Assembly: GCA_900129675.1 (NCBI GenBank)
Contig: FSRD01000001.1
Span: 4,329,501-4,393,500 of the forward strand
Reading direction: 5' to 3'
Source: Bradyrhizobium erythrophlei
GTDB taxonomy: Bacteria > Pseudomonadota > Alphaproteobacteria > Rhizobiales > Xanthobacteraceae
Length of the DNA: 64,000 nucleotides
Shown here: positions 35,971-44,256 of the stretch, piece by piece
How the letters are laid out: each line of letters starts with the position of its first letter
Position numbering within the stretch: position 1 is the first letter of the stretch
Notes under the pieces: model-generated
The model's database searches: none
What the model was told of the DNA's origin: nothing
The model's input: the letters and a program-made list of their open reading frames with translations, nothing else
Made by a program: the position numbers and the translations under genes

Positions 35971-36394
35971 CGCGCTTCTGTCCCTGGCTAGCATTCGATG
36001 GCCGAGGAAGCTGTGTGCGCGGCTATGATCTGCCCGGACGAGATCATGCCCGAGTTTGATGTCTTCGGCTGCAATTTGGTCGCATTTCGGAGCTGGTTGA
36101 AAGCTTATTTGTTCCGCACGGGAGTCGCGAAGGCTAACCCTGCGTCTTCATCTGCAACTGTGCTAGCTTGCCAATTGTCCGCTCGGTTGGTTGGCGGTGG
36201 ATGGATCATGTGGCCCGAGCCGGGGCGCCTTCCGCTCATCCCCTTCCTGGAAGCGTCTGATGGCAATAGAGTTGGATGGACGTCGAAAACTGCCCGTTGG
36301 GCAACTACCTTCGCGCAAGGATGTCGTTGCATGCTTGCAGTGTGACCATACGTAATCACGCCGGGAACGTTATGATCTGGGAAGAATTCTGCAA
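35971..36394. other. Intergenic stretch, nothing recognised
   Basis: About 420 bases between the GT14 and flippase genes. A short plus-strand open frame (35998-36345) has no recognisable sequence. It may contain the flippase promoter, but I see no clear consensus. Confidence 0.35.
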
Positions 36395-37900
36395 ATGGTA
36401 GACAATGAACCCGGCAACCCTACACACGCTGTTCGCGCGATCCGGGGCGTATTTTGGTCGGGCGTCAACTCGGTCGTACCGTCGCTCGTCGGCTTTCTCG
36501 TTTTCCTGGTGACCTCGCGCTACCTCGGTCCGGCCGAGTTCGGTGTCGTGGCCCTTGCCGGCAGTCTGGTGGCGCTGCTCGCAGTGCTGTTGCCGACCGG
36601 TTTCGCGGAGGCGATCGTTCAGAGGTCGTCCGTGGACGACATCCATCTTGACTCGACGTTCTGGGTGGCATCGATCTGCGCGCTCGTCGCGTATGCCTTG
36701 CTCGCCGTCTGCAGTGGACTGTTCAGCCGAATGCTTGGCTCCGAATGGATCGCCGTGTTGCTTCCGGTCGCCGGGCTCAGGCTGTTCGCAGACGCCGCCG
36801 GCATAGTTCCGCAGGCCATCATCACGCGAAGAATGTCCTTTGAGTTGATCGCCGGCCGGACATTGCTCGCCACGGTGGTATCGGCGGCGCTGACGGTACT
36901 CCTTCTCGTCGCCGGCTATGGCATTTGGGCTCTCCTCATCGCGCAACTGTCGTCATCCGTCACCGCGGCCGTGGCCGCCATGTGGGGAGCAGGGTGGCGG
37001 CCGAAATTGCGGATCAGCCTGGACGCGCTCAAATCGCTCGCACGTTATGGCGCGTTTTCATCGGGCACTCGGGCCATGCAGGCCCTGACGACCCAGGCGG
37101 ATCCCGCGATCGTGGGACTTTTCCTGGGGCCGCATCAAGCGGGCATCTATGCTTTTTCGCGGAACCTGTTCCAGATGATCCTCAACGTCCTGGCGACGCC
37201 GATTGGCGCGGTGGCTCATCCGATGTTCTCGGCCATTCAGGAGAATGTGGATCGAGTCAAGAAAGGCTATTTGCTGGCGACGTTTCTTTCGTCGGCGTTA
37301 TCGTTTCCGGTCTTCATCGGGTTTGCGATGGTGGCGGACCTTGCGGTCCCTGTCATATTCGGAGCGCGCTGGGTCGATACGGTTGAGCCGATCCGACTGT
37401 ATTGTGGACTTGGTACGATGGCCTGCATCGGCGTGATTCAGGGAAGCCTCATCAACAGCCGCGGTCATGCTCATTGGTGGTTTTATTACCAGCTTGCCGC
37501 AGGAATAGTCACATTGGCGATCTTGCTGCTGATGTCGAGATTCGGCGTGACCGCGCTACTGGCAGCCGTTCTGATCTCGACCATCGCCAGATGGCCGTTT
37601 GCGGTGATAAAGACGTCTCGGCTCTTGGCGGAACCGGTATCGGAGTATTTGCAGGTCTTCGTCGGCCCGATCGGCTCCTGCATGGTCATGGTCGTCTGCA
37701 TCGCCGCCATCAGGCACCTTCTTCCGGAGCTTCCGCCCGTGATTGCGCTAGGAATCAACGTTGCGGTTGGAGCGGTGTCGTATTTCGGAGCGATGCTGGT
37801 GATCGCCAGGGACCAGACGATGGACGTCGCGAAGCTGCTCGCGGGGTCGATCAGGTTCAAGCCACGGGGCCAGCGCAGAGTTGTGTCGAAACCTGGTTGA
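36395..37900 (+). CDS. Wzx-type polysaccharide flippase (MOP superfamily)
   Basis: 501 residues with about twelve to fourteen membrane helices, beginning GVFWSGVNSVVPSLVGFLVF and SRYLGPAEFGVVALA, both typical of the Polysacc_synt/Wzx-ExoT group. It should move undecaprenyl-linked repeat units from the cytoplasmic to the periplasmic leaflet. It lies ahead of a GT2 and the ExoV-like gene on the same strand. An ABC exporter at 54167-55996 is a possible second flippase. Confidence 0.92.
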   Translation: MVDNEPGNPTHAVRAIRGVFWSGVNSVVPSLVGFLVFLVTSRYLGPAEFGVVALAGSLVALLAVLLPTGFAEAIVQRSSVDDIHLDSTFWVASICALVAYALLAVCSGLFSRMLGSEWIAVLLPVAGLRLFADAAGIVPQAIITRRMSFELIAGRTLLATVVSAALTVLLLVAGYGIWALLIAQLSSSVTAAVAAMWGAGWRPKLRISLDALKSLARYGAFSSGTRAMQALTTQADPAIVGLFLGPHQAGIYAFSRNLFQMILNVLATPIGAVAHPMFSAIQENVDRVKKGYLLATFLSSALSFPVFIGFAMVADLAVPVIFGARWVDTVEPIRLYCGLGTMACIGVIQGSLINSRGHAHWWFYYQLAAGIVTLAILLLMSRFGVTALLAAVLISTIARWPFAVIKTSRLLAEPVSEYLQVFVGPIGSCMVMVVCIAAIRHLLPELPPVIALGINVAVGAVSYFGAMLVIARDQTMDVAKLLAGSIRFKPRGQRRVVSKPG

Positions 37901-37982
37901 ACACGTTGGTTGCGTCCCCTGACGCAATCACCTTAATGTCATTCGACGTCCATTGCGTCATGTGTCGGCCCGAGCAAGTAGA

Positions 37983-38840
37983 ATGCACGAAGTTGCGCTA
38001 ACGTTGGTTCTGTGTTCTCGAAATGGAATGAGGACCGTCGAAAAATGCCTGGATCATATTCGCGCGATGGGCGGCGCGGATGCCATCGAGGTTGTGCTGG
38101 TCGACAACGGCTCGACGGATGGCACCTTCACCGTCATGCAGGAGTTCTGCCGGGCCAACCCAAATCTGTGGCGTGCCATGCAGGAAACGAAGCCGGGCAA
38201 TTCGGCCGGTCGAAATACCGGGATCGCGGCGTCTTCCGGCGAAATCATCCTGTTCATCGACGACGATTGTTATCCAGACCGGGATTTTGCGTCCGCCTGG
38301 AAGACGGTATTCGCGCAAGATCCCGGGCTGGGCTTTGGCTCCGGAAGGATCCTGCCGTACGACGCACGGCAGTCGCCGCTTGGTTGCAATACCAGCACCA
38401 CGACACAAATTCTTGCCTCGTCCACCTTCGTCCAGCGAGGGTTTGTCCAAGGCTCCAACATGGCGTTCAGGCGCCGGTGTTTGATCGATGCCGGCATGTT
38501 CGATGACCGCTTTGGCGCCGGCACTCCGTTTGCCGGCGAGGAATGGGAAGTCGCCGTCAGGGCGTCATATGCCGGCTGGACGGGCGGGTATTTCCCGGAG
38601 CCAAGCGTGGCCCATGATCATGGCCGTTTTGACAACGAGGCGTTCGTTCGCGGGCACTACTACGACATCGGCGCGGGCGCCGTCTACGCCAAGCACCTTT
38701 TGACCGCGCACGCGCCTGCGACCGTCGTCGAGATCGCGCGGGACATCCGCAGGCAGATCAGGAAGCGTGCCGCCGTGGGCCCGCTGTTCGGAGGCGCCAT
38801 GCAATATTACTCGACCATGCTGCGTCAGGCGCGATCATGA
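37983..38840 (+). CDS. Glycosyltransferase family 2
   Basis: 285 residues from ATG 37983 (MHEVALTLVLCSRNGMRTVE). GT-A motifs: EVVLVDNGSTDGTF, GNSAGRNTGIAASSGEIILF, IDDDCYPDRDF, and the acceptor-side GSNMAFRRR and FAGEEWE. Its last four bases overlap the start of the ExoV-like gene (ATGA), so the two are probably translationally coupled. Paralogous to 42262-43260, which shares GANIAFRR and FGAGTPF-like stretches. Confidence 0.9.
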   Translation: MHEVALTLVLCSRNGMRTVEKCLDHIRAMGGADAIEVVLVDNGSTDGTFTVMQEFCRANPNLWRAMQETKPGNSAGRNTGIAASSGEIILFIDDDCYPDRDFASAWKTVFAQDPGLGFGSGRILPYDARQSPLGCNTSTTTQILASSTFVQRGFVQGSNMAFRRRCLIDAGMFDDRFGAGTPFAGEEWEVAVRASYAGWTGGYFPEPSVAHDHGRFDNEAFVRGHYYDIGAGAVYAKHLLTAHAPATVVEIARDIRRQIRKRAAVGPLFGGAMQYYSTMLRQARS

Positions 38841-39718
38841 AACTCTACTACTATCGGAGCACCGCACCGAACTTCGGTGACGATCTGAACAATGTGCTCA
38901 TGCCGAAAGTGTTCCCGCGCTTCTTTGATGAAGACGATCTGACCCTGTTCCTTGCGATTGGCTCAGTGCTCTTCAACCATCATCCGCAACGGGCCCTGAA
39001 AGTGGTCTTTGGGTCGGGATTCGGGCAGTACACCGCGGCTCCCCGGCTCGACGACCGCTGGAGATTCTATTGCGTGCGTGGGCCGCTCACCGCGGAAGCA
39101 TTGGGACTGGACGCGCGCCTGGTCGCGGCCGATGCGGCCGTGCTGGTCAATCGTCACTTGAGGAAAGAAGTCCCGAAGCGCTTCAAGGTCAGTTATATTC
39201 CGCATTGGCAGAGCCTGTTGAATGGCAACTGGCCCAAGGCTTGTGAATTGGCCAACGTCGAGCTGATCGATCCACGCTGGCCGGTTGATCGGGTCCTCGA
39301 AATGATCCAGGCCTCGAACACGGTCATTACCGAGGCGATGCACGGCGCCATTGTCGCGGATGCGCTCCGGGTACCGTGGGTGCCGGTTCTTCCGTTCCAC
39401 CGATCTCATCGATTCAAATGGTCGGATTGGGCCGGCGCTCTCGAGATCGATCTCAAGCCCTACGCTACCTTTCCTGCGACGTTGCACGACCTCTGGGTTT
39501 CGAGGACGGGCAGGGATGGCAATTGGATGTCCAGCAACAACAGGCTGGTTCAACTGACCGTCGGAGCGGCCAATAACGCGCTGCCCTATATCGCCGCGCG
39601 CGGACTGCGGCGGCTGAGCGAAATGGAGCCCGTGCTCAGCTCCGATATTGCGCTCGGAAAGGCCGTCGCGAAGCTCGAGGCAGCGGCCGATCAGATCCGA
39701 CGGGACTTTCATCGTTGA
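38837..39718 (+). CDS. ExoV-like polysaccharide pyruvyl transferase
   Basis: 293 residues. The start MKLYYYRSTAPNFGDDLNN is the hallmark of ExoV, which adds a 4,6-ketal pyruvate from phosphoenolpyruvate to a sugar of succinoglycan. Also seen: FCVRGPLTAEALGL, ADAAVLVNR and ITEAMHGAIVADALRVPW, the pyruvyl-transferase family core. It acts on lipid-linked units in the cytoplasm and would make the polymer acidic. It is coupled to the preceding GT2 gene. Confidence 0.92.
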   Translation: MKLYYYRSTAPNFGDDLNNVLMPKVFPRFFDEDDLTLFLAIGSVLFNHHPQRALKVVFGSGFGQYTAAPRLDDRWRFYCVRGPLTAEALGLDARLVAADAAVLVNRHLRKEVPKRFKVSYIPHWQSLLNGNWPKACELANVELIDPRWPVDRVLEMIQASNTVITEAMHGAIVADALRVPWVPVLPFHRSHRFKWSDWAGALEIDLKPYATFPATLHDLWVSRTGRDGNWMSSNNRLVQLTVGAANNALPYIAARGLRRLSEMEPVLSSDIALGKAVAKLEAAADQIRRDFHR

Positions 39719-39749
39719 ACGAGACGCGGTGCGTCTCGTCTCGGCATTT

Positions 39750-40127
39750 TCAAAACTGGATGACCTTCACTCCGGCAATATGCATTCGCGAGGGAAAGGC
39801 CTGCGGATCGCTGGGAGCACCGAAGCAACGAAGGTTGTTCCGCCTGTAACGTATGCTTGACATGAGGCCCACCAACTTATGCGCCTTCCATAACAGTCGA
39901 TCTTGGAAGGCTGGGCTGGCTGGCCCAATCAGGCGAACGTCGAGGTTGTCCAACGGAAGTTGATCCAACCTCTTGCGTCCGACCAGCACGGCGCGCCAGT
40001 CCCTCAGGGCAAGGATCTGCTCCTTGATGAACGTTTCGGAGAGCGGCAACAACTCGTTTCGGTAGATCAGCGCTGTCTTGTTAATTGACGTCACACTTGG
40101 ATCCCTCAACAACCAGATCGACCGCAA
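39750..40127 (-). pseudogene. Chimeric remnant: GT4 N-terminus joined to a GH16 gene tail
   Basis: The first ~85 residues (INKTALIYRNELLPLSETF, IKEQILALRDWRAVLVGRKR) are the start of a GT-B glycosyltransferase that normally has 350-400 residues. The frame then runs into SDPQAFPSRMHIAGVKVIQF and a stop, which matches the last residues of the GH16 protein at 41255-42202 (SDPSAFPARMYIRGVKVVQF). A deletion has therefore fused a GT start to a GH16 end. It is not expected to be functional. Sequence around 39719-40256 holds nothing else but another GH16 tail. Confidence 0.8.
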
Positions 40128-40175
40128 TAGGCGTGCTCGTTCATTGGTCGACCACCGTCAAAAGCTCCCATCTCG

Positions 40176-40213
40176 TCAAAACTGAACGGTCTTCACGAAA
40201 TATGTATTCTTGC
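40176..40213 (-). pseudogene. Second remnant of a GH16 gene tail
   Basis: On the minus strand the bases read ARIHIS and, after a frameshift, VKTVQF with a stop. This parallels the ends ARMYIRGVKVVQF (41255-42202 gene) and ARMHIAGVKVIQF (39750-40127 remnant). It is only about 38 bases long but lies at the same position relative to the next gene as the others. Confidence 0.5.
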
Positions 40214-40256
40214 AGTTTGCACGCGCCTTGTAAGCGAACAACGTGGATACTATCGC

Positions 40257-41144
40257 TCAAACCGTCTCCAACCAGAACGAATACCCTTCCGACTTGCAGC
40301 CCAACGGCTTGGTGATTTCTTTAGCTTGAGCGCGAAGGCGCTCGTCCTGTTCAACAAACCAGTTCGGCAGGAGTATTTTGAAGGGTTGTTGTTGGCATAA
40401 CAGCATTGCGGCCAAGAGGTATTGCTCGGAATAAAGTCGTCTGTTCCAGCGCGGCGGATAATCCCAGGGAAGGAAGATATCATGGATCTGAACGATGACG
40501 CCGGAGGCAAGGCGTGGTAACAATTCAAGGAAGAACACCGTTGCATCGGAATTTGTGAACGCCCGGTGTGAACCATCAAAAAACAGGATGTCACCGGCTT
40601 GCAATTGATCGAATAGAGAAAGGTCGCAATCTTCGAGACGTTGCCGGACCACGTTGTCGCATAGGATGTCAATTGAATTTCTTGGGTTAGGGTCCAAAGA
40701 AGTGATCGTGGTCTGAAGCTTTGCATCATTGATGGCAAAGCGCGCAAACTTCGTCGAATTGCCGGACCCGATCTCGAAGTAGCGCATCGGCTTTCGCGCG
40801 ACCAAAATTCCGATCAGGGCAACCGCGTCGAAGTCCTTGAACCAGACGTTCTGCCAGTTGGGCGTCGTGGATAGCTCGTCGCTGGTTAGCGGTATCTTGG
40901 AATAAATGTCGCGGCAGCCTGAGAATGCTTGAATGAGACTGGCATAGTCGGCCCGGCCACGCTCAATCACTTCTGCAAGCTTGCCGTGAGGAGGATGTCC
41001 AAACCCCCAGCGTGGCTTCGGGTCGACAGGATAATATTCATCGACGCCATAACCCCATTTCCAATTTGTCATGGAATAGGGGTGCAGGTCAAAGCCGGCC
41101 AACTTCGTAGCCGTCCGGACGGTCTTCTTGATCTGATGCAGCAT
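40257..41144 (-). CDS. Class I SAM-dependent methyltransferase
   Basis: 295 residues from ATG 41144 (MLHQIKKTVRTATKLAG); the frame is open to 41258. The SAM-binding motif is MRYFEIGSGNSTKFARFA, followed by ITSLDPNP and DILFFDGSHRAFT, as in Methyltransf_24-type proteins, then VIVQIHDIFLPWDYP. Some such proteins act on sugars or sugar nucleotides. It sits between decayed GH16 tails and the intact GH16 gene. It looks more AT-rich than its flanks, suggesting transfer. Confidence 0.82.
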   Translation of the reverse strand: MLHQIKKTVRTATKLAGFDLHPYSMTNWKWGYGVDEYYPVDPKPRWGFGHPPHGKLAEVIERGRADYASLIQAFSGCRDIYSKIPLTSDELSTTPNWQNVWFKDFDAVALIGILVARKPMRYFEIGSGNSTKFARFAINDAKLQTTITSLDPNPRNSIDILCDNVVRQRLEDCDLSLFDQLQAGDILFFDGSHRAFTNSDATVFFLELLPRLASGVIVQIHDIFLPWDYPPRWNRRLYSEQYLLAAMLLCQQQPFKILLPNWFVEQDERLRAQAKEITKPLGCKSEGYSFWLETV

Positions 41145-41254
41145 GGAGAGGATCCCATCGAAAACGGGGCGTTTCAAGACATGCTTGGTTCGAATTGTGG
41201 CCTTTTGATCGCGGTTTTCTGCCGAACGCATGTCGGGTTGTCGGCCTGTCGTTC

Positions 41255-42202
41255 TCAAGCGCTACCAAACTGAACGACTTTCACGCCGCGGATGTACATC
41301 CGTGCGGGAAAGGCAGACGGGTCGCTCGGCGCCGCCACGAGTCCGCCCACAGCGACATCCATCAGCATGTACCACGGACCTGGGCCCACCAAATTCGCCA
41401 TTGCTCGATAGGGTTTACCATTGAAGTACCACACGATCTCGGTTTCCCCGAGAAAGCAGCCGAACCGATTGAAGCGCGTAAAGATATCAGCGCCCGGCTC
41501 GAAGTCGCTCAACTTGATCGGTGCGCTCGAAGATTCATGCCCCTTGCTGCTCACCCAGTGAAGATTGGTCGCCACGCCATCCCGCGGATAGTCGGAAGAG
41601 GAGATGAAGGCTTCGATGATGTCGATCTCTGGCGGCCACTTGCCGGAGCGCAGGAGCCACAGCGCCGGCCAGCTTCCGGCGATCTTCGACAGCCTCACAT
41701 CAAACTCGACATAGCTTCCAGTTGTGATCCGGTTGAAGAACGTCTGTGACGTAATGATCGCTGCGGTATAGGTGACGGGTGCTTCTTTCTGCCAGCCCAG
41801 AGTGATCTTGCCACCCCGGCCATCCGAAAGCCCCTCCGGGATGTATTCGGCTTGAATGAAGCGGTGCCCCGTCGATGGATCGAGGCCCCACACCTTAGCT
41901 TCCGGGTTGAGAGCCGGATCCGCGTAGTAGCCGAGTTCCCTGTTGCCGACCTGCTGCCGCGTCTTGGAAAGCCGGCTCTGCCAACAGGGCCTCCCGTCCG
42001 CACGAAAGCCGCTGTCGCTGGCGAAGTCCGGGGCGAGGAGATCATCTGAAAAAACCACCGTGCCGCCGGTAGGAAGCGGTGGAAGCTCGCGGCGTGATGG
42101 AGGAACTGGCGTCTGCGCTTGCGCGTGGCACAGGGCAGGGGAGGCGGCCGTGAGGGCGGCGGCTGTGGCGCGTGTGAGGAATTGTCGCCTTGTGGCACTC
42201 AT
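41255..42202 (-). CDS. Tat-exported GH16 glycanase
   Basis: 315 residues from ATG 42202. The N-terminus SATRRQFLTRATAAALTAASPALCHA is a twin-arginine signal. The GH16 domain covers ~45-313: VVFSDDLLAPDF, GSWPALWLLRSG, catalytic EIDIIE (Glu192, Asp194, Glu197) and TEIVWYFNGKPY. It differs from the Sec-exported GH16 at 31119 by export route and length and lacks its C-terminal domain. The likely role is to cut the exopolysaccharide in the periplasm or outside. Two decayed copies of its 3' end lie 1.0-1.5 kb downstream on the same strand. Confidence 0.9.
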   Translation of the reverse strand: MSATRRQFLTRATAAALTAASPALCHAQAQTPVPPSRRELPPLPTGGTVVFSDDLLAPDFASDSGFRADGRPCWQSRLSKTRQQVGNRELGYYADPALNPEAKVWGLDPSTGHRFIQAEYIPEGLSDGRGGKITLGWQKEAPVTYTAAIITSQTFFNRITTGSYVEFDVRLSKIAGSWPALWLLRSGKWPPEIDIIEAFISSSDYPRDGVATNLHWVSSKGHESSSAPIKLSDFEPGADIFTRFNRFGCFLGETEIVWYFNGKPYRAMANLVGPGPWYMLMDVAVGGLVAAPSDPSAFPARMYIRGVKVVQFGSA

Positions 42203-42261
42203 TGTCTGGCGACGAACATCATTTTGATCGTCTCCCGTGACGAAGGGCCGGCTCGCTATCG

Positions 42262-43260
42262 TCATGCCTTCAATCGGCGCGAATGAGAGTTGAGCTGCTT
42301 TGCCAGGCGCAACAAGGCTTCGGACGCGCACGTGACCACGAGCTGAAAGCTCAACACGATCGCGCCGATCGGCATTGCGATCAAGAGCGCACCGTAGCGC
42401 CGTTTGGAACGCGTATATTGCGTGGCCGTGGCCATTTCGGTCCAGAGCGCTCGCAGACCGGCCCAGTCACGCCGGTGCCAGGCCGACCACAGCCAGCCTA
42501 GGAAAATAGTCAGCCGCGTGTCGGGTCGCAAGATGTATTTGGCAAAGAAACTGCCGCGGCCACGGTCGTATGAGCGCAGCAATGCGGGCATATCGGCCTC
42601 AGTGCGTCCATGATCATGCCGCACGATCGGACGAGGATCGAAATAACCCTCAAAGCCGGCCCAAAGCACTGCTACGATGGCATCTATGTCCTCGCAGGGG
42701 AATGGTGTCCCGGCGCCCAGCTCCGGGTCCATGCCGTTGACAGCCACAAGCGCGTCGCGCCGGAATGCGATGTTTGCGCCCTGCAATACGCCTGGCCGTA
42801 CATAGGAGTACCTCTGGTACTTACGAACTGTCTGGCCCTCGTCAATGGTCACCTTCGCGTGCTTCGGATTATGGAGCAGGATACGCCCGCCGATCACGCC
42901 GGCATCGGGATGGTCGGCAAACGCGGCAAGCAGGGCGTCGACATAGTCCGGCGAAGGATAGCAGTCGTCATCCGTAAAGGCGACGATCTTGCCGCGCGCG
43001 TTTTTCCAGCCGAGATTGCGGGCAGCGCCCAGTCCTATTCGCTGGCCGAGGATGTATCTCGAAACAATGTCGTCGGCGAACGCATGCTGCAGCACGGCCG
43101 CCGTATCGTCGGTCGATGCATTGTCCACCCAGATCACCTCGTAGCCGTGACTGGTGCTCAGCGCCCGCAGCGCGCCCAGCGTTCCCGACAGGCGGCTCGC
43201 ACGATTGCGCGTGCAGATTACGATCGATACCTCGATCTCGCTGGTTGGATCAGCATCCAC
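42262..43260 (-). CDS. Glycosyltransferase family 2
   Basis: 332 residues. GT-A motifs: VSIVICTRNRASRLSG, EVIWVDNASTDDTA, GLGAARNLGWKNARG, AFTDDDCYPSPDYVD and GVLQGANIAFRRD. The C-terminal part includes a hydrophobic segment (GALLIAMPIGAIVLSFQLVV) likely to contact the membrane. It lies 59 bases upstream of the Tat-GH16 gene and downstream of the FkbM gene on the same strand, so probably in the same transcript. Related to 37983-38840. Confidence 0.9.
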   Translation of the reverse strand: MDADPTSEIEVSIVICTRNRASRLSGTLGALRALSTSHGYEVIWVDNASTDDTAAVLQHAFADDIVSRYILGQRIGLGAARNLGWKNARGKIVAFTDDDCYPSPDYVDALLAAFADHPDAGVIGGRILLHNPKHAKVTIDEGQTVRKYQRYSYVRPGVLQGANIAFRRDALVAVNGMDPELGAGTPFPCEDIDAIVAVLWAGFEGYFDPRPIVRHDHGRTEADMPALLRSYDRGRGSFFAKYILRPDTRLTIFLGWLWSAWHRRDWAGLRALWTEMATATQYTRSKRRYGALLIAMPIGAIVLSFQLVVTCASEALLRLAKQLNSHSRRLKA

Positions 43261-43343
43261 AATCAGGTCCTGCGCATGTCAAAAGGCGGGGGAGAATGAC
43301 AGCCGGTGTTCTCCTCCCGGCGGCGGCGATCTCGGAGCGCTGT

Positions 43344-44171
43344 CTACAGGCTGGCATGGGTATCGTACCATCCGGGCAGCGAGCCGCGTTGGCCCGTAAA
43401 GAGCTTATAGGCGGCCTTGAACGGCAAGGCCAAAACAGGAAACTTGGCCAGCAAGGAGTCGTCGCCGAAGAACCGATAGTCGCGGAATATTGATCGGTAG
43501 CGGCGGATGATGCCGTCAAAGTCCAGCCAATCACCGCCGAGATCCTCGCCAAACGGACCGGAGGCGCCGCCTTCGAAGACATGCGCGACCTTTGAGCCGT
43601 CAAGCGCCCTGGTCTCAACCCGCGATCCCGGAATTCGCTGCTGTTGCACGGCTTTGAACTTCCGGTAGCCAAGCTCGCGCAGCAGGCCGAGCTGCGCCTC
43701 AACCTCGTCAAAGTCGACCTTGTCGGACTCGACCGAGACATATTGAGGGCGGCTAGGCTGTTGCTTCAGTCCCTGCAATACCAGCTGGTCGGCTCCCTCG
43801 ACGTCGACCTTGAGGAAATATGGCACGCCGCAGGAGCGATAGATTTCGACAACGTCAAGGCGCGGCAGCACGATGCATTCGCTCTTGTGGCCCAATTTCT
43901 CGGTGCGCTCGGCCCTGTTCCTGTTGATTGTGCTCAGCACGGAGTCCGAACTCTTGTAGAAGGTGATCGTGGGTCCCTCGGACTCCGGCGCGATTGCTCC
44001 CTCGATGATCCGCAATTGCCCGCTCGCGACTTCGTTGCGAAACCGCGCCTGGCAGTGCTGGACGAGCTCAGGGTTGGCCTCGATCCCGAGAACCCTGAAC
44101 CCCTTCTTGAGATAGAACGCCGTGTCTTCGCCCTTGTGCAGTCCAACGTCGTAGATCAAGTCTGCAACCAT
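43344..44171 (-). CDS. FkbM-family methyltransferase
   Basis: 275 residues. YDVGLHKGEDTAFYL is the glycine-rich SAM site, then VLGIEANPE, LKVDVEGADQLVLQGL and YVSVESDKVDFDEV, all standard FkbM blocks. FkbM proteins O-methylate hydroxyls, and relatives in EPS loci methylate sugars of the repeat unit. It lies downstream of the GDP-mannose epimerase (85 bases), same strand. The second methyltransferase (40257-41144) belongs to a different subfamily. Confidence 0.88.
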   Translation of the reverse strand: MVADLIYDVGLHKGEDTAFYLKKGFRVLGIEANPELVQHCQARFRNEVASGQLRIIEGAIAPESEGPTITFYKSSDSVLSTINRNRAERTEKLGHKSECIVLPRLDVVEIYRSCGVPYFLKVDVEGADQLVLQGLKQQPSRPQYVSVESDKVDFDEVEAQLGLLRELGYRKFKAVQQQRIPGSRVETRALDGSKVAHVFEGGASGPFGEDLGGDWLDFDGIIRRYRSIFRDYRFFGDDSLLAKFPVLALPFKAAYKLFTGQRGSLPGWYDTHASL

Positions 44172-44256
44172 TGAAGCACCCGCTTGTTACATCAAGGCCT
44201 CCAAATGATCGTGCCGGCCATCGTCTTGTGAACGTGGCCGGCTTTGGGCCGCCGCC

